Below are positions 53,599 through 62,099 of a stretch of 64,000 nt of DNA, one piece after another. Origin of the DNA: Pseudomonadota bacterium (GTDB lineage: Bacteria > Pseudomonadota > Alphaproteobacteria > Sneathiellales > Sneathiellaceae); NCBI GenBank assembly GCA_024743055.1, contig JANSXH010000007.1:1-64000 (forward strand), read 5' to 3'. How positions within the stretch are numbered: position 1 is the first letter of the stretch; every line of letters begins with the position of its first letter. A model generated the notes under the pieces. The model worked only from the letters and a program-made list of their open reading frames with translations. It was not told the origin of the DNA and did not search any database. Made by a program: the position numbers and the translations under genes.

Positions 53599-54026
53599 TC
53601 CTGTGACTCCTTTTGCATTAATATGTTCGCGGCGTCGATACCCTGAGATTGCAGATATGTCAGCACTTTGAGGAGATCCTCTATGGCTATACGCTTATCT
53701 CCGGCGACAATCAGTTCGTGATCCGAATTCAATGCGATTTCTTCCTTGAGGGCGGATTTCAATGCCTCAAAATTATCAATGGCTTGACCGTTTAGTGCAT
53801 AGGATCCTTGACGGATTTCAAGCATGATATGCTGAGGTGCGTTGACAAGTTCAATTTCCTCTTCAACGCTTGAGGGCAGCTTCAAATCCAATGATTGAAA
53901 GACGGCGCCAGCCGTCAGAAGAAAAAACACAAGCAGAATAAAAAGAATGTCCAGCATCGGCGTCAGGTCCGGCGCCAGATCCCGCAATGTTCCGCTATGA
54001 GGATCTTCAGTATCCAGCCTAATCAT
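53595..54026 (-). CDS. exbD: ExbD-type energy-transducing membrane protein
   Basis: 143 aa. The single membrane segment with the proton-carrying Asp is LTPMLDILFILLVFFLLTAG; the periplasmic domain follows (LELRQGSYALNGQAIDNFEALKSAL-like strand order, VAGDKRIAIEDLLKVL). With ExbB and TonB it powers the heme receptor using the proton gradient. It overlaps exbB and hmuT by 4 bp each. Confidence 0.92.
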   Translation of the reverse strand: MIRLDTEDPHSGTLRDLAPDLTPMLDILFILLVFFLLTAGAVFQSLDLKLPSSVEEEIELVNAPQHIMLEIRQGSYALNGQAIDNFEALKSALKEEIALNSDHELIVAGDKRIAIEDLLKVLTYLQSQGIDAANILMQKESQE

Positions 54027-54634
54027 TGCCGTCTTGCTCCGGCGCTAAGTTCGATAATGTCTGAAGATTGAGGCTCTTGTTCCATCTCAAGAGTAAGGGA
54101 CAGCCTGTTTAACTCCAGGCAGTAACCTTCAAGGCGACGCTCACTGAACCCGCCCATGATATGGGCTATGATGAGTGCGGGAAGTGCTATTAACAGACCG
54201 ACAGCCGTCGTTAACATCGCTTCCCACAACCCATCGGCAATCAAGGCCGGGGAGACCGGACCTGTTTGCACAGCTATCACCTGAAATGCCGCAATAATAC
54301 CAAGAATTGTCCCAAGCAAGCCAAATATGGGGCTGATTGTTCCGATCATCCTCAGTATCTTCAGCCCGGAAAAATAAGGCCTGCGCATCTCGTTTAACAT
54401 GAGCCCCACCAGCTCGTCCCGAACTGCTTTTGGCTGGCCACGGTTTTCATGGAGCGTATCCATAAGGTGCTGAAGTTCGGATCTGGATCTGAGCAGAGAC
54501 CGGATCACAAAGACCAAACGCTCCAACCCAATGGCTAAAGCAAACAGCGAACAAATGGCCAAAGGCGGCCCCATCAGACCAAGCTGGAAAAACCAGCCTG
54601 GCAAGGTCACAAACTCGATTCCGTCAAGCGACAT
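54023..54634 (-). CDS. exbB: ExbB/TolQ/MotA-family proton channel protein
   Basis: 203 aa with three hydrophobic segments (LMGPPLAICSLFALAIGLERLVF, GTISPIFGLLGTILGIIAAFQVI, LWEAMLTTAVGLLIALPALIIAH), the standard ExbB layout. It overlaps hmuS upstream by 11 bp. Its genetic position inside the heme operon suggests a dedicated TonB system for the heme receptor. Confidence 0.92.
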   Translation of the reverse strand: MSLDGIEFVTLPGWFFQLGLMGPPLAICSLFALAIGLERLVFVIRSLLRSRSELQHLMDTLHENRGQPKAVRDELVGLMLNEMRRPYFSGLKILRMIGTISPIFGLLGTILGIIAAFQVIAVQTGPVSPALIADGLWEAMLTTAVGLLIALPALIIAHIMGGFSERRLEGYCLELNRLSLTLEMEQEPQSSDIIELSAGARRQ

Positions 54635-55718
54635 CGGAACCCTCTTTAGGTGTTAGCTGGTCGACAATCTGGCGCCACAGTACTAATTCAGGTTCTCCAG
54701 GTTTGCGCTTGCCAAAGAAAGTGACGATCGCCTCCCCTTGCGCGTCAAAAACCTCAACTGCAGTAACTATACCATCCTCGGTCGGTTTACGGGTTGCCCA
54801 GCTATGGGAAATATCCGCTTCACTTAGATGCAGATTGAACATTGGATCGAGTACATTGTACCAGTGTCCATGTTCCACAAGTTTCTTCACAGGCCCGGTA
54901 TGAATCTGAATACAGCCCCGATTGCCGACAAAAACCATGATTTCGCAATTTGTGTCTCCCGCGAGTTCCAGAACCTTTCGCGCGGCACCATTATCCAACT
55001 CTAACGCCAGATGGGGTCCGACATTCCGAAAGGCCTGTTCCCGAGTGACCTTGAACTTTCTGAGCAAGGGGAAGAAGTCGTGGGTATCTTGCAACTCTTC
55101 CCAGGCGGTACGGAATGCCGGCCAGTCAATTTCTGAATCTGGCGTCTCCGGCTCTCTTGACGGATATGGTTCAATCTCGATTGATGTCGCTTGTTTAGGA
55201 TGGCGATGCTTTGTAACCAGATCATCATAAGCTGCCTCATTGGATTTATGGGTCAAATAGACCTTGTGGATGGCCTGTCCTTCTTTGTCGAAGAACTGGA
55301 GGCTCTTGCGGTTGCCGGACTTGGTCGGCTCAGATACAGCAAAGATAAATATCCAATGGGGCATGAACAGACGCAGGTCTATGTCCGGATTAACGAACAA
55401 TCCAGTTCTCATCGGACCATGCGTAAAGAAGCTGGGGTTTTCATAAATACCCTTGCGCTCGTGCACACAGGACTCATTCCTGGTCAGTGCCATAACCTCC
55501 CGCAATGCCACAATGTCCTTCAAAACAGCTTCTGCGTCATCAACAAGACGGGTGGCTCCTTTCCCAACTTTGGCAGCAAGGAGATCACCTTCAGATATAC
55601 CAAGTTCAACCGCAGCATTACGCGCTCGAATTTGAGGGCTTTCTTCTTTCAAGCGGGCGTGACGGGCATTTATTTCATCCGCAGTGGGCGATCCATCCCG
55701 GCTTAATATTTCGTTCAT
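54624..55718 (-). CDS. hmuS: hemin-degrading/transfer factor HmuS
   Basis: 364 aa, the usual length, with the two-fold repeated HemS domain: the first half has RNAAVELGISEGDLLAAKVG and ALTRNESCVHERKGIYEN, the second FRNVGPHLALELDNGAARKVLELA and FVGNRGCIQIHTGPVKKL. The conserved His in CVHERKG is the heme ligand position. HmuS binds imported heme in the cytoplasm and helps release its iron. It sits between tonB and exbB. Confidence 0.94.
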   Translation of the reverse strand: MNEILSRDGSPTADEINARHARLKEESPQIRARNAAVELGISEGDLLAAKVGKGATRLVDDAEAVLKDIVALREVMALTRNESCVHERKGIYENPSFFTHGPMRTGLFVNPDIDLRLFMPHWIFIFAVSEPTKSGNRKSLQFFDKEGQAIHKVYLTHKSNEAAYDDLVTKHRHPKQATSIEIEPYPSREPETPDSEIDWPAFRTAWEELQDTHDFFPLLRKFKVTREQAFRNVGPHLALELDNGAARKVLELAGDTNCEIMVFVGNRGCIQIHTGPVKKLVEHGHWYNVLDPMFNLHLSEADISHSWATRKPTEDGIVTAVEVFDAQGEAIVTFFGKRKPGEPELVLWRQIVDQLTPKEGSDVA

Positions 55719-55735
55719 CGGATTTTCCTTCTATT

Positions 55736-56557
55736 TCATTGAATGACAAAATTTACGGGTACGCGCACCCAGCTGACAGTCGCGGTTCCGCCCACGCTCG
55801 TCGGCTCAAATTTCCATTTTTTGACAGCAGCCATCGCTGCGCGATCTAGCAATCGATGTCCTGAGGAACGAGCAACCTTTAACTCGCCTGGGCTTCCATT
55901 TGGCAGCACTTTCGCATGCAGGGTCACAGTTCCCTGTTGCCCCATATCCAAGGCCCGGCGAGGATAGATCGGAGGGGTTTGGTGCCGGTATTTGGCCTCC
56001 TGGATCACAGTGGATTTATTCTGACCGGTCGCTCCGCTCGCCTCAGATAAGGTAACATCGGTATTCCGCGGAACGGGCTTGTCCGGTGTCGGTTTAGCCA
56101 CTGTAATTTCCGAAACTTTTTTGGTCGGCTGGACGTCCTCGTTCATCGGTTTTTCCGGCAATTTTTCAGGCTCAACCAGCGGCTCTTTAGCGATGATTTT
56201 TTTTGCTTCAGGTAGATTCAGACTAGGTTTTTCCCTGGGCTTTGGAGCTGCTACATGAGCTACGGTTTTTTTCTCAGCACGCTTTTCCAAAACAATAGGT
56301 TTTGTGATTACAGGCACCACTTTCTGAGGCTCCACTACTTTTGCAGGCTCTGGCACGGATACCAGCTTCGGCGTTGCAAGAGGCTTTGCTAACGTCATCA
56401 GGTTTACTTGCAGCACCGGCACTTCCAGAATTGGCGCTTCCAATTTTTCCAAGGTCATATGAGAAACAATCATGCCATTCACACAAAGTGACAGCAGGAG
56501 ATAGAGTGCCCATCTCCCACTGCCTTGATCTTTGTATGGAAGGGCTGCTCCTACCAT
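55736..56557 (-). CDS. tonB: TonB-family energy transducer
   Basis: 273 aa. An N-terminal membrane segment (WALYLLLSLCVNGMIVSH) is followed by a long Pro/Lys/Glu/Val-rich spacer to about residue 185 and a C-terminal TonB domain (TPPIYPRRALDMGQQGTVTLHAKVLPNGS, VARSSGHRLLDRAAMAAVKKWKFEPT). It links ExbBD to the heme receptor. It overlaps the receptor gene by 7 bp. Confidence 0.92.
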   Translation of the reverse strand: MVGAALPYKDQGSGRWALYLLLSLCVNGMIVSHMTLEKLEAPILEVPVLQVNLMTLAKPLATPKLVSVPEPAKVVEPQKVVPVITKPIVLEKRAEKKTVAHVAAPKPREKPSLNLPEAKKIIAKEPLVEPEKLPEKPMNEDVQPTKKVSEITVAKPTPDKPVPRNTDVTLSEASGATGQNKSTVIQEAKYRHQTPPIYPRRALDMGQQGTVTLHAKVLPNGSPGELKVARSSGHRLLDRAAMAAVKKWKFEPTSVGGTATVSWVRVPVNFVIQ

Positions 56558-58590
56558 TTATAGGCAACCCTGATATTGTAACTACGCCCCTCTTCTAGAA
56601 GGCTGGCAAATCGTGTCGTGTAAGCCTTGTCAAATATGTTTGAAATGCCAAGGTCGACTGTCAAAGTATCAAGCCCTGGTGCGTCAGGCACCCAACGATA
56701 GTAAAGGTCATAGACTGCATATCCGGCAGTTTCTACATCGCTTGCCCCTACTCTGTCATTTGCAGCCGCAAATCGCCCTCTAACGCCGAAAATACTCTCG
56801 ATTTCGTCGACCTGGTAACCGATATCCGTGACAAATGTCAGCGGTACATTGTTTGAGAGATATTCGTCAGTATCTCTATTCTCAGCTCTAACATAAGAGA
56901 CACCCGCTTTTGCAGTTACAGGATGAAGGCGATATTCACCGTCAACTTCAAATCCATATAGTCGGGCGTTGGGAATATTGACAAACTCCGTCGTCCCGGC
57001 GGCGATGCTTACCTCCTGGGAAATAAAGTCATCACCTTCACTGATAAACCAGGAGCCTTTGACCTGCATTTGATCCTGCTTGGCAAACACTCCGTCGTAA
57101 TTAACACCAGCCCCAATCTCAAAGGTCGTTACAGTTTCTGGCCTTAAATCAGGATTTGGTACGAAGAAATTGTCCGGCGGAAACGGAAAGGACCCTGGGA
57201 AATGCAAACCAGACGCATAGATTTCCGTCAGATTGGGTGCCCGAAACGCGTTTGAGAGGCTACTGAAGAACATCAGGTTATCATTGGGCAGATAACTCAC
57301 CGCCAGCTTTGGGGACACCTGATGCTCTGACTGAGAATTACCCGCGTCATCACTGCTTCGATAGGAGTCAAAGCGGGCTGCTGGAATGATCAGAATTCTT
57401 CCAACCGAAGTCTCAATGGAGACTTCATCCTGCAGATAGAATCCATAATTAGTCGCGTCTGCATTTGGAACACCTGGACGCGTGCCGCCATTAGATGTGA
57501 AACCTGTCTGATCGTCATGATAAATCTCAAAGCCGTAGGAGAAAATATGCTGTTGGCTTTCGCTGACATTCATCCTTGTCTGGTTATCAGCCGTGAAGCC
57601 GAGAGTGTTGATATCCCGATCCTGGATGCGGCCAGCATTGGTTCCCGTCAGATCTTCTTCGCGTACATTGGTGTCGTTAAAATAAAGGTGGAATTTCGGG
57701 TTCAGCCAATTGTTTTCGGGATCTTCATATTCGTATTTCAGGCCATACTGATTGTCTTTAACCTTCTTATCAACGACTGGATTGGAAGAAGTAATCGGGC
57801 CCGCCCCGTTGTTAGGCTCCTTTCCGTCATTATTCAGTCCTTGATAAAGAAATTTTACCGTATTGAAGTCGTTGAAGTTATAGCCAATCTTAAATGATCC
57901 AGAGATCAGCCTGTCCTTTGTCGTCAGTTTATTACCATCCCCTTGCTCAATGTCCCCTGAGTTACGCAAAGCGGCAATTCCGATGACATCAATCGCCTCG
58001 GTTCTGCCGTAGACAGACACCACTGGTGCGTACTCTTCGTTGGCAGAGCGATACCCCATGGCGGTATAAACACCGAAATTGTCTCCAGGCTTGAGCAAAT
58101 CGGCTGCGTCCTTGGTTTCAAAGGCAATGACACCGCCCACAGCCCCTCCCCCATAAATGGAGGAGGAGGACCCTTTAACGATTTCAACCCGTTTCAGAAG
58201 CGACGGGTCGATGAAGAACCGGCCGTCATGTGCAGATTCAAAATTCTGCCTCCGCCCATCCATCAGCGTGATGATGGATTCATCATCGAAACCGCGGATC
58301 GACACAGTTTGGCCGTTACGTCGTGGGCCGTTTTCAACTTCGACGCCAGGGGTGAATTGTAGTAAATCTCCAGTATTCCCCGCCGTCGCATTCCCTGGAG
58401 CATCCGGATTGACGTTCGATGTCATCGCGGGAACCTCAAATGAGGATTGAGGGGATCTGGTTGCATAAACGGTTATGGAATCTAGATTGACCGTCGACGG
58501 CGCTTCCTTCTCCTGGGCGTTTACAGCTGGTGACAATATTGTGGTAGATAAGAGAACACCCAAACAGGCGCTCGGCAACATCCGTCGCAT
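56551..58590 (-). CDS. hmuR: TonB-dependent heme/hemoglobin receptor
   Basis: 679 aa from the ATG at 58590 (a TTG at 58599 is less likely). A signal peptide ends near VNA-Q; a TonB-box-like LDSITVYATR and plug domain (VSIRGFDDESIITLMDGRRQ, VEIVKGSSSSIYGGGAVGGVI) precede a 22-strand barrel. The heme receptor hallmark FRAP...NPDL is present (SNAFRAPNLTEIYASG, VPNPDLRPETVTTFEIG), and the protein ends in aromatic AYKW. It takes heme across the outer membrane. The adjacent heme genes support the assignment. Confidence 0.93.
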   Translation of the reverse strand: MRRMLPSACLGVLLSTTILSPAVNAQEKEAPSTVNLDSITVYATRSPQSSFEVPAMTSNVNPDAPGNATAGNTGDLLQFTPGVEVENGPRRNGQTVSIRGFDDESIITLMDGRRQNFESAHDGRFFIDPSLLKRVEIVKGSSSSIYGGGAVGGVIAFETKDAADLLKPGDNFGVYTAMGYRSANEEYAPVVSVYGRTEAIDVIGIAALRNSGDIEQGDGNKLTTKDRLISGSFKIGYNFNDFNTVKFLYQGLNNDGKEPNNGAGPITSSNPVVDKKVKDNQYGLKYEYEDPENNWLNPKFHLYFNDTNVREEDLTGTNAGRIQDRDINTLGFTADNQTRMNVSESQQHIFSYGFEIYHDDQTGFTSNGGTRPGVPNADATNYGFYLQDEVSIETSVGRILIIPAARFDSYRSSDDAGNSQSEHQVSPKLAVSYLPNDNLMFFSSLSNAFRAPNLTEIYASGLHFPGSFPFPPDNFFVPNPDLRPETVTTFEIGAGVNYDGVFAKQDQMQVKGSWFISEGDDFISQEVSIAAGTTEFVNIPNARLYGFEVDGEYRLHPVTAKAGVSYVRAENRDTDEYLSNNVPLTFVTDIGYQVDEIESIFGVRGRFAAANDRVGASDVETAGYAVYDLYYRWVPDAPGLDTLTVDLGISNIFDKAYTTRFASLLEEGRSYNIRVAYKW

Positions 58591-58674
58591 AACAAACAAC
58601 TTTCTTAGAGATGAGTCGCTTTTGCTTGCTGCCTGGCTACCGTGGTCGGGTTGGCTGGGTGGCGGGCTATTTGC

Positions 58675-58848
58675 TTATTTCGTTAAAATCAGTTTCCCGT
58701 TTCCTGTAACGCGCAACTTGTACTCTTCGCGATCGTGGATGATCTTCAGTTCCCGGCTCTGCAGGAACAACTCGGAACTCAGCAGAGTATTATCCTCAAG
58801 CGAAATTTTTCGCTCGGCATTTTTCTGACTGCCATTGTTGTCCGGCAT
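58675..58848 (-). CDS. hemP: hemin uptake protein HemP
   Basis: 57 aa, read directly from the minus strand: it begins MPDNNGSQKNAERK and ends with the family signature HDREEYKLRVTGNGKLILTK. HemP (PF10636) is a short protein regularly encoded ahead of the heme receptor gene and needed for its expression in several proteobacteria. It is the first gene of the heme operon, 84 bp before hmuR, and follows the Fur box by about 48 bp. The Shine-Dalgarno is weak. Confidence 0.92.
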   Translation of the reverse strand: MPDNNGSQKNAERKISLEDNTLLSSELFLQSRELKIIHDREEYKLRVTGNGKLILTK

Positions 58849-58896
58849 CGGTAATTCAATCCATTCAAAAAGAAATCAAGAAGCGTATTTCTTATT

Positions 58897-58915
58897 GGGA
58901 ATGATTATCAATTGC
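58897..58915 (-). promoter_or_regulatory. Fur box upstream of hemP
   Basis: On the minus strand GCAATTGATAATCATTCCC matches the 19-bp consensus GATAATGATAATCATTATC at 14 positions, including a run of ten (TGATAATCATT core). It lies ~49 bp upstream of the hemP ATG, as expected for iron-repressed control of the whole heme operon. The following ~300 bp, to the end of the Old Yellow Enzyme gene at 59213, show nothing else. Confidence 0.75.
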
Positions 58916-59212
58916 GAAAATATGAGTCAAGCGCCTTTTGCGAATTATTATTAACTGAGTGTTTCTATCCGCGCTCGTTTTTTAATAGTTCCCTTCAAGT
59001 TTTAACACATAAGCCGAGAGGAAATAGTCGAATTTCTCATACAGAGCGCTTGGTTGCGCCCCGTTGCTCTCGAAAAAATTCTAAAGTTTTCCATTAGATT
59101 AGATGGGGTTGCTCTCCTTACAACAACCGCCGGCATGGCAAGGTCAGTTGCTAATGAACACTGATGTTAAAAAAATATACACAGCTCGATTTGGCAACGC
59201 CGGGCTATTTTT

Positions 59213-60349
59213 CTAACGCAATCCCAGCTTACGCGTGAGCCGATCTCGCTTATCAAGCCAGTAACCGAATTCTTCGTGCCACATGGCATAATCAGTGTCT
59301 TCGCCGAGCAATGCGGCGGCGTGCAAAGGCCAGTTTGGATCGTCAAGCAACTCACGAGCCATGGCAATCATATCGGCGTGCCCATTTTCAATAACCGCCT
59401 GACAAGCTGTTGCATCCCAAAGAAAACCGACAGCCATTGTAGCTATGCGGGCCTCCTTACGAATGCGAGCTGCAAAAGGGACCTGAAAACCCTGTTCAAT
59501 TTTCATTCGGCGCGGCCGTTCCCGTCCCCCAATTCCGCCAGAGGAACAGTCAATCATATCGACACCCTCAGCAGCAAGTACTCGGGCAGTTTCGATAACT
59601 TCTTCTACCTCGAGCCCACCCTCAAGCCAATCTGTTGCGGAAAGGCGAAAGATAAGTGGGTACTCCTCGGGCCAGTCTGATCGCACCGCTCGTGCAACTT
59701 CTACCGCGAAGCGACGCCGGCGTTCTGCATTCCCGCCCCATTTATCTGTTCTTTGGTTGGAAATTGATGATAAAAACTGATGCACCAGAAAACCGTGTGC
59801 GGCATATATTTCTATGACTTTAAAACCCGCCTCCTTAGAGCGTCTAGCGGCAGACTTAAACGCTAGAAGGGTGGTCTCTATGTCTGTTTCCGACATCTCG
59901 ATTGGGGCTGGCCACCCATCTGCATACGGAATAGAAGAAGGAGCCATAGCAGTCCAGGGTGCTTCATTCCTTTCATGAATATCAAGCTCATCTACAGGCG
60001 TTTCTCCATGCCAAGGCCGCCTTTCTGAAGCCTTTCGACCCGCATGTCCAAGCTGGATTCCTGGAATTGCGCCCTCTGCAGCAATAAATTTGGTTACAGG
60101 TAATAGCGGTTCGATCTGTCGATCTTCCCAAAGCCCAAGATCGCCATGTGTCCTTCGGCCAGCCTCTTCAACTGCAGTAGCTTCGGCAAAAACCAGCCCC
60201 GCGCCACCTAGCGCGAAGCGTCCCAGATGAACAAGATGCCAGTCGTTAGCTAAACCGTCCTTGGCTCGATACTGGCTCATTGGAGAAACCGCAATACGGT
60301 TTTTAAAAGAAACACCGCGTACTTCTAACGCGTCAAACATTCCGCTCAT
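59213..60349 (-). CDS. NADH:flavin oxidoreductase, Old Yellow Enzyme family (YqjM/NamA-like)
   Basis: 378 aa from the ATG at 60349; a downstream ATG at 60340 is possible. Family motifs: VRGVSFKNRIAVSPMSQY near the N-terminus, IQLGHAGRKAS, the catalytic-loop YAAHGFLVHQFLSSISNQRTD, and DCSSGG. It is an FMN enzyme reducing enones, nitroesters or similar electrophiles with NAD(P)H. It stands alone, on the minus strand between the heme operon and the DUF547 gene. Confidence 0.93.
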   Translation of the reverse strand: MSGMFDALEVRGVSFKNRIAVSPMSQYRAKDGLANDWHLVHLGRFALGGAGLVFAEATAVEEAGRRTHGDLGLWEDRQIEPLLPVTKFIAAEGAIPGIQLGHAGRKASERRPWHGETPVDELDIHERNEAPWTAMAPSSIPYADGWPAPIEMSETDIETTLLAFKSAARRSKEAGFKVIEIYAAHGFLVHQFLSSISNQRTDKWGGNAERRRRFAVEVARAVRSDWPEEYPLIFRLSATDWLEGGLEVEEVIETARVLAAEGVDMIDCSSGGIGGRERPRRMKIEQGFQVPFAARIRKEARIATMAVGFLWDATACQAVIENGHADMIAMARELLDDPNWPLHAAALLGEDTDYAMWHEEFGYWLDKRDRLTRKLGLR

Positions 60350-60842
60350 ATGCAAATAGGTCCATCAAAGAGTTGCCTCGAAGCTAGTTCATAACGAAAG
60401 CTTGTACGGATAGACAATCAAATAATCGTTGTTATCTTTCTCACGATAGCGATGTCAGGTAGGAATCAAATAAATTCAAAAAGGTGTTCTACTTACAGAA
60501 AACCTTGAATATCGTCTCCAGGAGATAAGACGCTAGAAGTTTCCGAACTTACTAAAAGTAGATGCGACAACGACTGCGTTACTTCATAAGATGTCCAACA
60601 GTTCAACAAAGCCCTCCAAGAGCTAGCGTGGTATTCCTTTCACGTCAACGTCATCGCAAAGTTACTTGAGCCCGTTGATGTACATATCTAAATACTGATC
60701 AAGAGATCAGCTTTTCGTATTCTAGGCGTGGACCAGGGATATAAAGCGATTAGAGCGACAAAGATTGAATACAAAACCATAAGTTTTTCTATATAGGCAA
60801 CGGACGAATTTACTCAACCGTCAGCCCCCGAAAGGAGCCGGA
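60350..60842. other. intergenic region without recognisable gene
   Basis: About 490 bp between divergent genes. No ORF of convincing size, tRNA, repeat or hairpin with T-run was seen. The last bases contain AAAGGAG 7 nt before the DUF547 start codon. Confidence 0.4.
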
Positions 60843-61583
60843 ATGAGAGCTATACCAATAGCTTTTACAGTCCTGATCATGGCAGTAATTCCCCAGATAG
60901 CTGAGGCTTATTTCGATCAGTTGGATGAGTTACTCAAAGCGCATGTCGAAACTGTGACAGTAGATGGCATTGTTTACAATGGCGTAGACTATGATGCTTG
61001 GGGTAACGATCCGCAACATACTCTTGTCCGGGACACAATCTTGGAAACAGATCCAAAAACGCTGCTTTCGAAAGAAGAAATACTAGCATTTTGGATCAAC
61101 GCCTATAACGTCCTTACTATCGATTTAATTATTCGTGAGGGTGAACGCGACAGTATTAAAAATCTCGGAGGGATATTCAGCAGTCCCTGGAGTAAACACA
61201 CATGGGAAATCGCCGGGAAATCTTACACCTTAGACAATATTGAACACGATATTATTCGGCCTCTTGGAGAAGCCCGCATCCATTTTGCAATAAACTGTGC
61301 TGCAAAATCTTGTCCGGATTTGCGCGTAGAAGCCTATCACCCAGAGAAGCTAGACGCGCAACTGGCAGATCAAGTCAAGCTAACATTCAGCAACAACACT
61401 AAAGGTTTTTACAAAACGCCAAACCAAAACACCGTTCGCGTTACAAAGGTCATGGACTGGTTTGAAGAAGACTTCAATGATGGAGACTTGCACAGTTGGT
61501 TAAAGCCTTATTTTCCAGAACTGATTATCAATGAAACCGAGGTAAAGTTCTTTAGCTACGACTGGTCGTTAAACAAATTATAA
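60843..61583 (+). CDS. DUF547 domain-containing exported protein
   Basis: 246 aa. A signal peptide (MRAIPIAFTVLIMAVIPQIAEA) precedes the DUF547 domain: VTVDGIVYNGVDYDAW, SKEEILAFWINAYNVLTIDLI, DNIEHDIIRP, and HFAINCAAKSCPDLR with a conserved Cys-His arrangement reminiscent of a cysteine hydrolase. AAAGGAG lies before the ATG. Function is unknown; no operon partner. The 125 bp beyond it are empty. Confidence 0.87.
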   Translation: MRAIPIAFTVLIMAVIPQIAEAYFDQLDELLKAHVETVTVDGIVYNGVDYDAWGNDPQHTLVRDTILETDPKTLLSKEEILAFWINAYNVLTIDLIIREGERDSIKNLGGIFSSPWSKHTWEIAGKSYTLDNIEHDIIRPLGEARIHFAINCAAKSCPDLRVEAYHPEKLDAQLADQVKLTFSNNTKGFYKTPNQNTVRVTKVMDWFEEDFNDGDLHSWLKPYFPELIINETEVKFFSYDWSLNKL

Positions 61584-61708
61584 TCGGTTTTGCCACATAA
61601 CCTTTGTGGCGAGAAATATTGAACTCAATTGAGCAACGGCATTTGCTGAATATATAACAGGGCCTCGTCTTAGTTTTTTATCAAAGGTCTTGCCTATAGC
61701 TACACCCT

Positions 61709-62038
61709 CTAATGTGATATCATCCAGGGGCGTTTGCTGGGAAAGCTCTTCGAGCCGTCTGGACGGTAAAGGGTACTGGAATTGATTTTTTTACTGCCGC
61801 CCCCACAACATCCGCAACCTGGCCCATGAGAGGACGTCTTTGGCTCATGAGAGCTTCGCTCGTTGGTTGCGTGGGCATGGCGTTTTCCCGCTTCCATAAC
61901 AGACAAGCGTGGCGTGGAAATCATCCTTTCGGAGCTCGCACTACAAGACGGGCAGCTTCCCGGCTTATCGTAATCAGAAATTGGCGCCATATCCTCAAAA
62001 GGTCCGCAATCCTTGCAGTAGTATGAGTAAATTGCCAT
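61709..62038 (-). CDS. fmdB: FmdB-family zinc-ribbon protein
   Basis: 109 aa from the ATG at 62038, with AGGAG 7 nt upstream; the longer open frame to 62281 runs into fmdA and should be ignored. The zinc ribbon has Cys8, Cys11, Cys29 and Cys32 (YYCKDCG, SCPSC), followed by a His/Gly/Cys-rich tail (GCGCCGGG). FmdB is a putative regulator or accessory factor of formamidase. It follows fmdA behind a strong terminator hairpin. Confidence 0.88.
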   Translation of the reverse strand: MAIYSYYCKDCGPFEDMAPISDYDKPGSCPSCSASSERMISTPRLSVMEAGKRHAHATNERSSHEPKTSSHGPGCGCCGGGSKKINSSTLYRPDGSKSFPSKRPWMISH

Positions 62039-62054
62039 TAGATATCTCCTAAAA

Positions 62055-62081
62055 AGCGGGTGAGATGTATTCTCACCCGCT
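62055..62081 (-). terminator. intrinsic terminator/attenuator between fmdA and fmdB
   Basis: AGCGGGTGAGA and TCTCACCCGCT form a perfect 11-bp stem with a 5-nt loop; on the minus strand TTTTT follows (TTTTTAGG). It lies 19 bp after the fmdA stop and the fmdB Shine-Dalgarno follows immediately, so fmdB must be expressed by partial read-through. Confidence 0.8.
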
Positions 62082-62099
62082 GTTCGTTTAAAAAAAGAC

